Shown here: piece after piece, positions 8,435-17,554 of the stretch
How positions within the stretch are numbered: the first letter of the stretch is position 1
Layout of the letters: the number at the start of each line of letters is the position of its first letter
The notes under the pieces: generated by a model
What the model was told of the DNA's origin: nothing
Seen by the model: the letters and a program-made list of their open reading frames with translations, nothing else
Databases searched by the model: none
NCBI RefSeq assembly: GCF_018613195.1
Contig: NZ_JAGGQQ010000019.1
Coordinates: 1-64,000 of the forward strand
Reading direction: 5' to 3'
Length of the DNA: 64,000 nucleotides
Source of the DNA: Bacillus sp. ISL-45
Lineage (GTDB): Bacteria > Bacillota > Bacilli > Bacillales > Cytobacillaceae
Program-made: the position numbers and the translations under genes

Positions 8435-9856
8435 ATGGGGAAAAGTATTGAAAGGAAAGTGCCATTTGGACTTGCCGTTATCCCATTGTTGGTTATGGTA
8501 GTATCAATGGCAGTAACGATTGTAAAATTTGAAGGAGACCCGCATATTCCGTTGATTATTGGAACGGTTGTGGCAGGTCTTGTTGCCTGGTTTGCAGGCT
8601 TTAAATGGAATTTTATCGAAGAAGGTATATATAAAGGCATTAAAATGGCTTTGCCGGCAATTCTTATTATTATCACAGTTGGAATGATCATCGGTTCATG
8701 GATTGGCGGCGGAATTGTCGCAACGATGGTATATTATGGCCTTAAAATCATGAGTCCGTCCATGTTTCTTGTATCCATCAGTATCATTACGGCATTGATC
8801 ACCCTGGCTATAGGGAGTTCATGGTCGACAATGGGTACGATTGGTGTTGCTGGCATGGGAATCGGCATGAGCATGGGAATTCCTGCACCAATGGTAGCAG
8901 GGGCGATTATATCAGGCTCTTATTTTGGAGATAAAATGTCACCATTATCTGATACGACAAATCTGGCGGCAGGGATTACGGGAACAGATCTGTTCGCGCA
9001 TATTCGCCATATGATTTATACGACAGTTCCTGCATTTTTGATTGCCCTGGGTGTCTACTGGTATCTTGGGAGAGACTTTAGCAATGCAGGAGTCGATAAT
9101 CAGCAGATTCTTGAAATCATGAATGTGATTCAAAAAAATTTCGTGGTATCACCCTGGCTGCTTTTAGTTCCCGCGGCGGTTATTTTACTGGTAGCCTTTA
9201 AGGTGCCAGCACTTCCAGCCCTAATCGTTGGCGTGTTTTTAGGATGGCTTACGCAGTTTACCGTACAAGGTGGAGCGATAGCTGATGCGGTTAATACACT
9301 TCAAAACGGTTTTGCGATTGAAACGGGGAACGCTTCTGTCGACGAGCTATTCAGTCGAGGAGGAATACAGGATATGATGTATACCGTCTCTCTCGCTCTT
9401 ATAGCGATGGCATTTGCAGGTGTGATGGAGCAGACCGGTATGCTGCAATCAATCGTAGAGAAAATACTGAAGCTGGCACGAACAGCACGAAGTTTAGTTG
9501 TGTCGACGGTTGCAACCTCATTTTTAACAAATGTTGCAGCAGGGGAACAGTACCTGTCGATCCTTTTACCAGGACGAATGTATAAAAAAGCGTACGATGA
9601 CAAGGGGCTTCATTCGAAAAACCTATCGCGTGCCGTTGAGGATGGAGGCACGGTGACATCACCGCTTGTTCCATGGAATACTTGCGCCGTGTTCATTATT
9701 TCAGCACTGTCTGTCCATCCATTTGAATACGCGCCGTATGCTGTACTGAATTTCACGGTTCCGATTTTATCGATTATCTTTGCACTATTCGGTTTTAAAT
9801 TGGAATTTGTCAAAAAAGAAAGTTATGAAACAGAATCCGAGAGGAAAGCTTCATAG
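8435..9856 (+). CDS. nhaC: Na+/H+ antiporter NhaC family
   Basis: A 473-residue polytopic protein of the NhaC family, about 12 membrane helices, exchanging sodium or related cations for protons. Family hallmarks are SSWSTMGTIG, the GSYFGDKMSPLSDTTNLA stretch and TSPLVPWNTC near the end. Related proteins also serve malate-lactate or arginine-ornithine exchange, so the substrate is inferred. The ATG follows AAGGAGGAAAACA. A terminator lies directly downstream. Confidence 0.88.
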   Translation: MGKSIERKVPFGLAVIPLLVMVVSMAVTIVKFEGDPHIPLIIGTVVAGLVAWFAGFKWNFIEEGIYKGIKMALPAILIIITVGMIIGSWIGGGIVATMVYYGLKIMSPSMFLVSISIITALITLAIGSSWSTMGTIGVAGMGIGMSMGIPAPMVAGAIISGSYFGDKMSPLSDTTNLAAGITGTDLFAHIRHMIYTTVPAFLIALGVYWYLGRDFSNAGVDNQQILEIMNVIQKNFVVSPWLLLVPAAVILLVAFKVPALPALIVGVFLGWLTQFTVQGGAIADAVNTLQNGFAIETGNASVDELFSRGGIQDMMYTVSLALIAMAFAGVMEQTGMLQSIVEKILKLARTARSLVVSTVATSFLTNVAAGEQYLSILLPGRMYKKAYDDKGLHSKNLSRAVEDGGTVTSPLVPWNTCAVFIISALSVHPFEYAPYAVLNFTVPILSIIFALFGFKLEFVKKESYETESERKAS

Positions 9857-9861
9857 TTTCA

Positions 9862-9894
9862 AGGGCAGTGCCTAGAGGGTACTGTCCTTTTTTA
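9862..9894 (+). terminator. Terminator after nhaC
   Basis: AGGGCAGT-GCC faces GGT-ACTGTCCT and is followed by six T. Confidence 0.75.
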
Positions 9895-9961
9895 TGCTGC
9901 ATATTTTTGTTCTTGATAACAAATGTTAACCATGTATGTTAAAAAGTTTGGAGGTTAGCAG

Positions 9962-10804
9962 ATGTTCTATCATGTTAAAAAATTGCAGTATAATGCCAAG
10001 CCGGACAGGCCGGATCCTGTATATGCTAAGAAGCTTCAGGAAATCCTCGGCGGACAATATGGAGAAATGAGCGTCATGATTCAATACCTTTTTCAGGGGT
10101 GGAATTGCCGCGGCGAAAAGAAATATCGGGATATGCTGCTGGATATCGGTACGGAGGAAATTGCTCATGTTGAGATGCTAGCGACGATGATTGCCCAGCT
10201 CCTCGATGGTGCACCAGTAGAGGAACAGGAAGCAGCTGCAAAAGATCCAATTATTCTCGCAGCAATGGGTGGAATGAATCCGCAGCATGCGATAGTCGGA
10301 GGGCTTGGCTCGAAGCCGGATGACAGTCAGGGATATCCATGGAATGCAAGATATACAATCGCAAGCGGCAATTTGCTGGCCGATTTTCGTGCCAATTTGA
10401 ATGCAGAGTCACAGGGCAGACTTCAAGCGGTAAGATTGTATGAAATGACAGATGATCCGGGTGTCAGGGACATGCTATCATTCCTGATTGCGAGAGACCA
10501 CATGCATCAGCTCCAATGGATCGCCGCGATTTCAGAGCTTGAGGAAAAAGAAGGGCTTGTCGTTCCAAGCACCTTTAACCCGCAGTATGAAAAGCAGGAA
10601 GTGAGCTACTCCTTCATGAACTGCTCAAAAGGAACGGAAAGTGCTGAAGGAAAATGGGCTTCTGGCGCCACCCCAGATGGAAAAGCGCAATTCGAATATA
10701 TTGAAAATCCTGAACCGATGGGACAAATCCCGGAATTGGCTCCGGCACCAACTCATATGCACGGGACACCTCCACAAGGTAAAATGCCACCGAACAAAAT
10801 GTAA
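9962..10804 (+). CDS. Manganese (non-heme) catalase
   Basis: A 280-residue dimanganese catalase that dismutates hydrogen peroxide in the cytoplasm. The ferritin-like four-helix core has the five expected ligands: Glu35 (QYGEMS), Glu66 and His69 (EEIAHVEM), Glu149 (LNAES) and His182 (ARDHMHQ). The C-terminal tail is Pro/Met/His-rich, as is common in spore-associated relatives. ATG at 9962 follows TTGGAGGTTAGCAG. It is a single gene closed by a hairpin at 10837. Confidence 0.93.
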   Translation: MFYHVKKLQYNAKPDRPDPVYAKKLQEILGGQYGEMSVMIQYLFQGWNCRGEKKYRDMLLDIGTEEIAHVEMLATMIAQLLDGAPVEEQEAAAKDPIILAAMGGMNPQHAIVGGLGSKPDDSQGYPWNARYTIASGNLLADFRANLNAESQGRLQAVRLYEMTDDPGVRDMLSFLIARDHMHQLQWIAAISELEEKEGLVVPSTFNPQYEKQEVSYSFMNCSKGTESAEGKWASGATPDGKAQFEYIENPEPMGQIPELAPAPTHMHGTPPQGKMPPNKM

Positions 10805-10836
10805 GATATTTGGAAAAGAGAAATTAGTTTTGCAGG

Positions 10837-10866
10837 CCAAATCCCACATGATTTGGTCTATTTTTG
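10837..10866 (+). terminator. Terminator after manganese catalase
   Basis: CCAAATC pairs with GATTTGG across a six-base loop, then a T-rich run. Confidence 0.7.
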
Positions 10867-10884
10867 ATTTTTTAAACAAGAATT

Positions 10885-10993
10885 TTTTCGTAAACTTTGT
10901 TGCTTTCACATCCGAAGTGAAAATCGGCTTCTAGGTTTTTACGACTCTACTTAGCATTTAAAGTTCTGAACTCTCCTCGAAAAGAGCCCCGAT
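10885..10993. repeat. Diverged copy (C) of a dispersed intergenic repeat
   Basis: This stretch shares blocks with the element near 31258-31426 (aaactttgttgct, aaaatcggctt, taggtttttacga) and, in reverse orientation, with 35836-35922 (cttctgggtttta, cctcgaaaagagc). The copies are eroded and carry no credible gene; the 60-codon open frame from 10992 lacks any family resemblance. Confidence 0.5.
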
Positions 10994-11229
10994 GCCTTTC
11001 AAAATGCGTGTGCAGGATCAAGTACGAAATGCAAAGGGAAAACAGCCTATAATAATCAATGAACATGCTGATTTTATGTCAAAACTCCTCGGAGGAACTA
11101 CTTCATCTTGTTGTTGTCAACGTATTAATGATTTTTCTGGAGGATTCTTGTTAACTATGTTGAAATTTAAATAGAGGATATGCTGTGCATTTTAATAAAT
11201 AAGTAAAGTGACTTCAGGAGGATCACCGA

Positions 11230-11799
11230 ATGAAAATGGAGATGAAATTTAATAATGAAGAGGAGCAAGAAAAACAAAAGGTATGGAAGGATCAAAGAAC
11301 CTCACTATATTGGCTGCTAGGAATTATTTATATTACTTTTTTAAGTATGCAGCTTGGCAGGGTACAGGCTATTAGTGATTTCAATTATTCATTGCATGAG
11401 ATGTTATATATACCCGCAACTTTATCTTTTTTCCTTGTTCCTATAGCGCTTTTAATTTATATATATTTCGTTATAAAATACTTGCGGAAATGGGGAGTAC
11501 ACAAGCCGAATATAATGACTAGTGTTAAAGCAGTTTTCGTTATAGTCTCCCTTATAACAATATTTTCAATCATAACATCTCAATCTAACGAAATTTCTAC
11601 AGGTGGGATCCTTATCATTGAACAGAAAATACAAGAAGAAAACAAATATTTTTTTGTACTGAATGGTAAAAAAATCAGAGTATCAAGGAATGAGTTTCAT
11701 TTAGTCGAAGTGAACAGAGAATATTTTGGGTCATATGTCTGGAATTCACAAACGGACAGGGGAAAGCTTGAAACCATTGAACCAATTTTGGAAAAATAA
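11230..11799 (+). CDS. Hypothetical membrane protein
   Basis: A 189-residue protein with a charged N-terminus, three membrane segments (about residues 26-42, 60-80 and 95-112) and a soluble C-terminal domain that begins after ISTGGILIIEQK and looks beta-rich. I do not recognise the family. The ATG follows CAGGAGGATCACCG. Base composition is AT-richer than the metabolic genes around it. It lies between the repeat copy at 10885 and the VOC-like gene. Confidence 0.65.
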   Translation: MKMEMKFNNEEEQEKQKVWKDQRTSLYWLLGIIYITFLSMQLGRVQAISDFNYSLHEMLYIPATLSFFLVPIALLIYIYFVIKYLRKWGVHKPNIMTSVKAVFVIVSLITIFSIITSQSNEISTGGILIIEQKIQEENKYFFVLNGKKIRVSRNEFHLVEVNREYFGSYVWNSQTDRGKLETIEPILEK

Positions 11800-11917
11800 A
11801 GCATGGTTTCGCGTCAGTCATTAAATAGTGTAATGCTTCATCTGAATAAAAAGCCAACTTGGCTAACCAAGCAGGATTTTTAAATATTTTATATACTTCT
11901 TAGATGAGGTGAGTTTT

Positions 11918-12523
11918 ATGCTTTTTCATTATCATTTTTGGACCCCATATGTTGAAGAAACTGAGAGTTTTTATGTTAGTAATGGCTTTCGGGTATCCCA
12001 GCGTATAGGAAAATACCAGGGAGATTTTTTGAATTTTGATCCACCCTTAATGTGGGATGATTTTCGGGAGAAGAAAGTACTTTTTCGTATTATCGAAGTA
12101 AGGAAAGGAAACGTCAATATTACTTTCGGATATGGAAAAAAGGTGATTTTCGACCATATTGGCTTTTTAGTATCAAACAATGAACATGACAACATATGTG
12201 AAAATGTAAATAAACTGAATTGGAAAGTTGAAAAAGGTGAGCGAAGAACTTTTATTACAACACCTTATAATTTCAGAATCGAACTTCAAACAAATATTGA
12301 CATAGTAGATTCTGATGCCAAAGACATCAAAATACAAGAATTAAGGTTAGAAACGAAGATAAAAGGACTGGAAAATGACTTACATATTCTATTCGGTAAA
12401 ACTGTGGACACAATTAAAACAGTAGTCGGTGATAAAGTGACCATTAAAGAAGCTATTATCAAGGATGATTCAGCTAAACAAATACAGGACCCTAATGGGG
12501 TAAAGATTATAACTAAAACATAG
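11918..12523 (+). CDS. VOC-like protein with extended C-terminal region
   Basis: A 201-residue protein. Residues 1-125 resemble a VOC/glyoxalase module (FHYHFWTPYVEETESFYVSN, FDHIGFLVSN, and an FRIELQT terminal strand). The rest (about 130-201) is a charged helix followed by a GDKVTIKEAIIKDDS segment of unknown function. ATG at 11918 follows GAGGTGAGTTTT; the GTG at 11909 is inside that site. A strong terminator follows. Confidence 0.65.
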   Translation: MLFHYHFWTPYVEETESFYVSNGFRVSQRIGKYQGDFLNFDPPLMWDDFREKKVLFRIIEVRKGNVNITFGYGKKVIFDHIGFLVSNNEHDNICENVNKLNWKVEKGERRTFITTPYNFRIELQTNIDIVDSDAKDIKIQELRLETKIKGLENDLHILFGKTVDTIKTVVGDKVTIKEAIIKDDSAKQIQDPNGVKIITKT

Positions 12524-12542
12524 TCAAATGAATATTTAAAAC

Positions 12543-12580
12543 GCCGCTTGGATCTTTTCAAATCCGAGCGGCACTTTTTA
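12543..12580 (+). terminator. Strong terminator after VOC-like gene
   Basis: GCCGCTTGGAT faces ATCCGAGCGGC (one wobble pair), then CTTTTTATT; probably bidirectional. Confidence 0.85.
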
Positions 12581-12660
12581 TTGTCTTTTTATATAGTATT
12601 TGAGTTCATTTTCTTAAAATTAAAATGCTAACTTTTGATTTCTTTGTCATGATTAACCTT

Positions 12661-13179
12661 TTAATTCCTGCCTGCACCTCTCTGAAAGGCTCTCAGGTGG
12701 TTTTTTGAAGCATTTCCTAGCTGGGTGAATACGGCTTTTACATCCTCTGGCAGGGAAGGGATGGTTTTTAACTTATCGTACATTGCAATGTTGTCGATTT
12801 CGCCCTGAACTCCTTCATTAAATGCTTCCTTCAAAGTACCAGGTACTGAAGCATATTGTTTTGCATTGTCCTCAGGAATTTGTTTATTGTATTTTTGGAA
12901 CAAAGTAACGAGAGCACTGATATGCTGCTGTTCTGCTGCCTTAATATTTCTGAATGGCCTGATGCTGCCGTATTTCCCAATCACGGCATCGTATCTGGCC
13001 TGTGCGAGGTATTCGTCCTGGATGGCATATACTAATGCTTCATCCATTGTAACAGAGGTATCCTGAAGAGCCCCCTTTGCACCAAAATCAGCAGGCACCT
13101 CAGTTAGAGCATGGACAGCACCGGAAAAACTGATGAATAAAAACAAGCAGGCTGCTACTTGAACTAATTTTGCATTCAT
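12661..13179 (-). CDS. Secreted ferritin-like DUF2202-type protein
   Basis: A 172-residue exported protein: a signal peptide (about residues 1-24, ending VHAL), then a four-helix ferritin-like region with the DEYLAQARYDAVIGKYG and AAEQQHISAL motifs that provide Glu/His metal-ligand pairs. DUF2202 proteins are of unknown function, possibly diiron. The ATG at 13179 follows AAGGGGTGTTTAAAA; the longer frame upstream lacks a ribosome site. Confidence 0.78.
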   Translation of the reverse strand: MNAKLVQVAACLFLFISFSGAVHALTEVPADFGAKGALQDTSVTMDEALVYAIQDEYLAQARYDAVIGKYGSIRPFRNIKAAEQQHISALVTLFQKYNKQIPEDNAKQYASVPGTLKEAFNEGVQGEIDNIAMYDKLKTIPSLPEDVKAVFTQLGNASKNHLRAFQRGAGRN

Positions 13180-13315
13180 TTTTAAACACCCCTTATAAAA
13201 TATGATCAACCTTATTGTTTTCATAGCGGGGAATTTGATACGTAATAGGCTATGGGTTTAATTTACGAGAATGATTCGATATAATAGACGTAACTTTTTC
13301 AATAGGAGAGATACA

Positions 13316-13510
13316 ATGTTCTCAAATATAGGATTTCCAGGATTAATCCTGATTCTCGTAATCGCCCTGATCATCTTTGGGCCAAACAAACTGCCAGAGA
13401 TCGGCCGAGCGGTCGGCAAGTCGATGAAAGAGTTCAAGAATGCGACGAGTGGACTCACTGATGACATCAAGAAAGAAATGAGAGAAGACGAAAAAGATAA
13501 AAAGAGTTGA
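13316..13510 (+). CDS. tatA: Twin-arginine translocase subunit TatA/TatE family
   Basis: A 64-residue TatA-type protein: N-terminal membrane helix (about 5-20), the hinge [14 protein letters not shown] and an amphipathic helix ([12 protein letters not shown]), then a charged tail. It forms the protein-conducting assembly of the Tat pathway with TatC. No tatC is adjacent, so it is a stand-alone copy like tatAc. ATG at 13316 follows AGGAGAGATACA. A terminator follows directly. Confidence 0.9.
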   Translation: MFSNIGFPGLILILVIALIIFGPNKLPEIGRAVGKSMKEFKNATSGLTDDIKKEMREDEKDKKS

Positions 13511-13517
13511 TGATTAA

Positions 13518-13541
13518 AAGCTGCCATTGGCAGCTTTTTTG
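13518..13541 (+). terminator. Terminator after tatA
   Basis: AAGCTGCC pairs with GGCAGCTT around a short loop, followed by TTTT. Confidence 0.88.
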
Positions 13542-13592
13542 ATTTTTTTTCCAAAAAAACTGTTCGGCAGATTATGACCGAACAGAGTTGAA

Positions 13593-13886
13593 TCATTTCC
13601 TGAAATAAATATGAATGGCGGACAACAGCAGGATCAGACCATTCAGTAGATACAAACCGGTAAAAATGACAGTCAGTATTCCGGCACCCCAGCCGCTGTC
13701 GTTCCATATAACGCTGAAATAAAGGGTACTGAAAAAGATTACGGGAGTGCAAAGGAGGAAAATGATCCCTGCAATGATTCGTTTTTTTATATTCCTGATA
13801 GAGTGCTTCACCGCAAAAAAATTCGCCAAGCCAAAAAGGGCAATATTCATCAAAAGGGTCAAGACTGTTCCAACAGATTCGGACAT
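13593..13886 (-). CDS. Small membrane protein coupled to upstream gene
   Basis: A 97-residue protein with three hydrophobic helices (about 8-26, 38-58 and 68-90) ending in a basic tail (IHIYFRK). No family was recognised. The ATG at 13886 has an AAAGGAGTAAAGAAAT site and overlaps, as TAATG, the stop of the intact version of the preceding gene, which supports translational coupling and a joint membrane function. Confidence 0.7.
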   Translation of the reverse strand: MSESVGTVLTLLMNIALFGLANFFAVKHSIRNIKKRIIAGIIFLLCTPVIFFSTLYFSVIWNDSGWGAGILTVIFTGLYLLNGLILLLSAIHIYFRK

Positions 13887-13914
13887 TATTTCTTTACTCC
13901 TTTTCGGAAAAATT

Positions 13915-15180
13915 TTAGGGCCAAGGCGAAGAGAAATACAAAAGCCGTGCAGACCAACACCCCAAATGCCAGCATGCCCACACCGATTCCTCCCCACACT
14001 GATCGATCGTGGCAGCAACAACAATGCTGGCAGCTATCGTGAGCATGCTGTTGGACAGGCTGATGAATGAAGGCAAAAACACCTTCCCAGGGAAAAGGTA
14101 AACTGTGAGCAACATGAAAAGCACCGTATACAACAGGCCAACCGTCCAGCTATTCACCGAATAATCGATGGCTTTCATGACAAAGTTACTGGTTTGCAGG
14201 TCCGGCATTTCAAGTGTAATCTCTTTTAATTTTTTGGTTTCGAGGTGCACGGTCCTCAATTTGTACTCCTCTGGCTCTGCTGGCCAATTGAAATACTCAA
14301 GAAAGAGAATCTCATTTCTTGTGTTAAAAAACACCGGAGAAACGACAGATGAATTCAAGTCTGTAAGCCTCTTTGTCTTCCCATTTTCCAAATCCTTGTG
14401 ATATAAATCATATTCAAACAAGGAAGTGTTCCTCGATTCATCAGCAACAGTCGTATAAACAACTGCATTTTTCTCAGGAGATAAAGTTAAGTGGAAAATA
14501 TCTGCGGGCATTCCCACGTTAATATCCGCTGTATACACCCGTTGGTCTTCAAGGTCAAAGGCATTCGTATCATTAAAATCCTTGAAGATGATTTCCTTTT
14601 TATCAGCCGAAAAGAAAAGGCTTTCCATTGTATAAAAGTCACGATCAGTTAACTGCTGCATACCAGTGCCATCAACCTTTACAGAAAATAGGTCAAAACC
14701 TTCCTGAGTTTCCCCTTCAGACTTAAGAGATTCTTCAGCCGGCATGCTCGAAAAGAAAATCGTTTCACTGTCATCTGAAAAGACAGCGTTAGAAATATGC
14801 TGTGAGTCTTCTGAAAGTTTCTTAGGGTTGGTTCCATCGACATTGGCGGTGTAAAGGGACTGAATACGGTCTTTATTGCGTGACAAATATAAAATCTTGC
14901 TGCCATCAGGTGAAAACTGTGGATTAGAGTGATAAACCTGGTCAGGATTGCTCACTCTTTTCACATCTGATCCATCTTGCCTGGCTGTATAAATCGCAGA
15001 GCTGCCATTATTGAAATACGAAACAGCAATGTGCTGATCATCCTCAGAGATAGCCAGTCCGCTCCCAAGCCCTGTATAATATTTGTAAGTATCTCGATCA
15101 CCCAATAGTAGATAGGTGATACTCGATATCAACAACAAAGCAACAATTGCCATGGTTCCCACTAAAGCCTTCTTTTTCAC
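13915..15180 (-). CDS. Membrane-anchored TolB/WD40-like beta-propeller protein, C-terminus frameshifted
   Basis: A 421-residue protein with an N-terminal anchor (1-26), a run of TolB-type propeller blades (for example PQFSPDGSKILYLSRNKD, AVFSDDSETIFFSS) and C-terminal membrane helices from about residue 340. In the present frame the tail reads CWHLGCWSARLLYFSS, but one frame over the DNA encodes GIGVGMLAFGVLVCTAF ending KFFRKGVKK and a stop at 13886-13888 that overlaps the next ATG. The break maps to GATCGATC at 14001-14008; a third GATC copy would restore the frame. A GTGTAA palindrome lies about 40 bases upstream of the start. Confidence 0.75.
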   Translation of the reverse strand: MKKKALVGTMAIVALLLISSITYLLLGDRDTYKYYTGLGSGLAISEDDQHIAVSYFNNGSSAIYTARQDGSDVKRVSNPDQVYHSNPQFSPDGSKILYLSRNKDRIQSLYTANVDGTNPKKLSEDSQHISNAVFSDDSETIFFSSMPAEESLKSEGETQEGFDLFSVKVDGTGMQQLTDRDFYTMESLFFSADKKEIIFKDFNDTNAFDLEDQRVYTADINVGMPADIFHLTLSPEKNAVVYTTVADESRNTSLFEYDLYHKDLENGKTKRLTDLNSSVVSPVFFNTRNEILFLEYFNWPAEPEEYKLRTVHLETKKLKEITLEMPDLQTSNFVMKAIDYSVNSWTVGLLYTVLFMLLTVYLFPGKVFLPSFISLSNSMLTIAASIVVAATIDQCGEESVWACWHLGCWSARLLYFSSPWP

Positions 15181-15217
15181 TGGTCATCCCCCTTATGTTT
15201 ACCATACATACAATATA

Positions 15218-15231
15218 GTGTAAATTTACAC
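15218..15231. promoter_or_regulatory. Palindromic operator-like site upstream of the propeller gene
   Basis: GTGTAAATTTACAC is a perfect 14-base palindrome in the upstream region of the minus-strand gene starting at 15180. A near-identical site occurs at 40606-40619 ahead of another gene, suggesting a common repressor. Confidence 0.5.
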
Positions 15232-15409
15232 CAAATAAAAGGGTTTTCTAGGAAAAATATATATAAAAATTTCTTAGTCAGGTGATAATTCATTGGCGTG
15301 AAAAGGCCCTATACTTCTTTTGAAAAAATTCTTAGATGTTCAATAATAGGACAATTACAATCATGATAAAATAATAAGGAAGGAACAGTTGTAATCAGGG
15401 GGTGCAGAG

Positions 15410-15526
15410 ATGGATTCAAGGGGTCATTCAGGTAAAAGGCATCCATCAAAACGTGTGGTCACTGCCAGAAGACTAGCGCGGTCTGCGCCAAATGGAGAAA
15501 AGCTGTCAAGAAACCGGAGGAATTAA
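15410..15526 (+). CDS. Possible 38-aa basic peptide running into array 2
   Basis: An ATG preceded by GGGGGTGCAGAG opens a 38-codon frame coding a basic peptide (begins MDSRGHSGKRHPSKRVV). Its last third is encoded by the first 52-bp unit of array 2, so it may be the stub of a gene truncated by the array. No homologue was recognised. Confidence 0.3.
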   Translation: MDSRGHSGKRHPSKRVVTARRLARSAPNGEKLSRNRRN

Positions 15527-15790
15527 GACATGTTTGAGTGTAAACGAGGAAAAGTTGTCAAGAAAACGAGGGAATTAAGACAGGTTAGGGTGCAAATGGA
15601 GAAAAGCTGTCAAGAAAACGAGGGAATTAAGCCAGGTTTGGGTGCAAATGAAGAAAAGCTGTCAAGAATCCACAGGAATTAAGCCAGCTTTGGGTACAAA
15701 ACGAAGAAAAGCTGTCATGAATCCGAAGGAATTAAGCCAGCTTTTGATGCCACCGAAGAAAAGCTGCCAAGAAACCAAAGAGATTTTGTA
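15489..15790. repeat. Tandem array 2, six 52-bp units
   Basis: The block agctgtcaag recurs at 15501, 15553, 15605, 15657, 15710 and 15762, with steps of 52 except one of 53. The units share gaaaagctgtcaagaa and ggaattaagccagg and drift in the middle. The sequence is unrelated to arrays 1 and 3, yet the period is the same. Units carry only a short inverted repeat (CTGTC with GACAG in two copies). The rest of the intergenic stretch 15791-16034 holds no recognisable gene. Confidence 0.9.
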
Positions 15791-16034
15791 CAGCAGACTA
15801 TGTTCATAAAGGACACCATCGCCATTATTAGCCATAAAGTGTCCAGGAAGTTCTATCGTCAAACACATTAGATACTTTAAAATTAGATGAAGGTTAAAAA
15901 AGTGAATTTGTATTTTGGTCTCCTTTCGGATTAATTCAAGCTGCCAGGTTTGGCATTTTTTTATTTCACTATCGGAAAAAAGTGGTATAATTGGAAAGTG
16001 TGAAAAAGCTAGCATGAAAAAGGGAGGGCTACCT

Positions 16035-16286
16035 ATGCAGCTTACGCTGTCTGCAATTGCCTTTATAGCTATTGTTTCCCTTACCATTTTCATCCTTAAA
16101 ACCAGGGCCGAGGGGCAAAGGAGAGCGATTGTTGGGTTAATCTTCTTATCAACTTCATCTGTGGCGATTGCTTTAGCGTTGAATTCGATGTTTTCTTTGA
16201 TATTTTTCGCTTCGCAATTAATATTATTGTTGATGGCGATAAGCTTGGCGTTAAGGGAACATAAAGAACAAAGGAAAAAAGGATAA
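16035..16286 (+). CDS. Small two-helix membrane protein
   Basis: An 83-residue protein with two or three hydrophobic helices (about 3-20, 33-52 and 55-72) and a basic C-terminus (REHKEQRKKG). No family was recognised. The ATG at 16035 follows AGGGAGGGCTACCT; earlier in-frame codons precede that site and were rejected. Confidence 0.62.
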   Translation: MQLTLSAIAFIAIVSLTIFILKTRAEGQRRAIVGLIFLSTSSVAIALALNSMFSLIFFASQLILLLMAISLALREHKEQRKKG

Positions 16287-16618
16287 CGCAGAAAGATTCC
16301 GGTATTCTCCATTGGTTGCCAGGTATTCGGGCCATTATCCAAACGGACAAGCTGTCTGTTTATTTTTTGTTTCTGAAAAACAAAAATGTTGAATATTTTC
16401 TTGAAAAAATATAGAGTATTATAGTCTCAACCATTATTCTGTTGGTAAGTTTATCTATTGCTTTTAAAAGGTATATGGATATAGGGAAATAAGGAAGACA
16501 TAGAATAACGCTCAGTAAACTAAGCAATATTCGTGAGGATTTTGCAAGGCTTAATGGGTAATTCTATTGTTAATGAGACATCTACATATGAATTGTGGAA
16601 AAGGAAGGAGAGAGTTTG
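16287..16618. other. Intergenic region ahead of terC
   Basis: This stretch holds the terminator at 16341 and otherwise nothing I can name. I looked for the yybP-ykoY manganese riboswitch that often precedes terC-type genes and did not find its conserved GGGGAGTAG block. Confidence 0.5.
16341..16370 (+). terminator. Terminator after small membrane protein
   Basis: AAACGGACA and TGTCTGTTT pair with one wobble around three bases, then ATTTTTTG. Confidence 0.7.
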
Positions 16619-17395
16619 ATGGAAGGAATTTGGCTTGAATATGCCTGGGCATTATTGATATTGATCGGTCTTGAAGGTTTGCTATCGGCTGACAATGCTC
16701 TTGTACTGGCAATCATAGCAAAACATTTACCTGATGATCAGAAGAAAAAGGCGATAAGTTACGGAATCATGATGGCATTTATTTTCAGGTTTGGGGCTCT
16801 ATTTGCGATATCATTCATTGCAAACGTCTGGCAGGTACAGGCAATCGGTGCAGCTTACCTGCTTTACCTGGGACTGAAGCATGTCATCCAGGCTAAATTT
16901 GGTAAGGAAAATGAAAATATTCGTAAGGAAGAGGAGAAGGAAGCAAGAGGAATGGGCTTCTGGCCGACTGTTGGTAAAATTGGTTTAGCAGACCTTGCGT
17001 TTGCGATTGATTCCATTCTTGCAGCGGTAGCTCTTGCGCTCGGGCTTCCAGATTCACCGCTAGGAGATTTTGGCGGAATGGATGGCGGAAAGTTCCTTGT
17101 AGTTGTTCTTGGAGGAATCGCAGGCCTGATCTTGATTAAATACGCAGCTACCTGGTTCGTTAAGCTGCTTGATCAGCGTCCAGCATTGGAAACAACCGCA
17201 TATGCAATCGTGGCATGGGTTGGTGTGAAACTAGCAGTCATTACTCTTGCACATGAAGACATTGCGGTATTGCATCATGATTTCCCTCATAGCACACTTT
17301 GGACAACCATCTTCTATGGTGTATTAATAGCAATAGCCCTTCTAGGTTGGTTTGCTCCAGCCAAAAAAACTAAGGGTGAAGGCAACTCTTTATAA
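16619..17395 (+). CDS. TerC/YkoY-family membrane protein
   Basis: A 258-residue protein with about seven membrane helices and the TerC signatures EGLLSADNALVLA (residues about 20-32) and DLAFAIDSILAAVAL, whose acidic residues lie in the membrane. TerC proteins are implicated in manganese efflux and loading of exported metalloproteins. The ATG at 16619 follows AAGGAAGGAGAGAGTTTG; the GTG at 16595 overlaps the ribosome site. It is a single gene closed by a terminator. Confidence 0.88.
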   Translation: MEGIWLEYAWALLILIGLEGLLSADNALVLAIIAKHLPDDQKKKAISYGIMMAFIFRFGALFAISFIANVWQVQAIGAAYLLYLGLKHVIQAKFGKENENIRKEEEKEARGMGFWPTVGKIGLADLAFAIDSILAAVALALGLPDSPLGDFGGMDGGKFLVVVLGGIAGLILIKYAATWFVKLLDQRPALETTAYAIVAWVGVKLAVITLAHEDIAVLHHDFPHSTLWTTIFYGVLIAIALLGWFAPAKKTKGEGNSL

Positions 17396-17406
17396 TGAAT
17401 GAAGCA

Positions 17407-17449
17407 AAAAGTGCGTGTAATCCAGAATGGATTTTCCGCACTTTTTTTT
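17407..17449 (+). terminator. Terminator after terC
   Basis: AAAAGTGCG pairs with CGCACTTTT across a longer loop, followed by a T run. Confidence 0.8.
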
Positions 17450-17554
17450 GTTGCTCTTGAGCCTCCGGAATCTCCTGAAAGTTTAACAGTACTCCCGCGT
17501 GGAATAGTCCTTTATAAGAACTCAATTATCTATTCCAAGTAAAGGAGTGTTGGT

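Noticed and set aside
10992-11174. 60-codon frame after the manganese catalase
   Set aside because: It starts inside an eroded dispersed repeat, has no ribosome site and no recognisable features apart from a CCC run.
16440-16618. yybP-ykoY manganese riboswitch before the TerC gene
   Set aside because: The conserved GGGGAGTAG element and paired core were not found.
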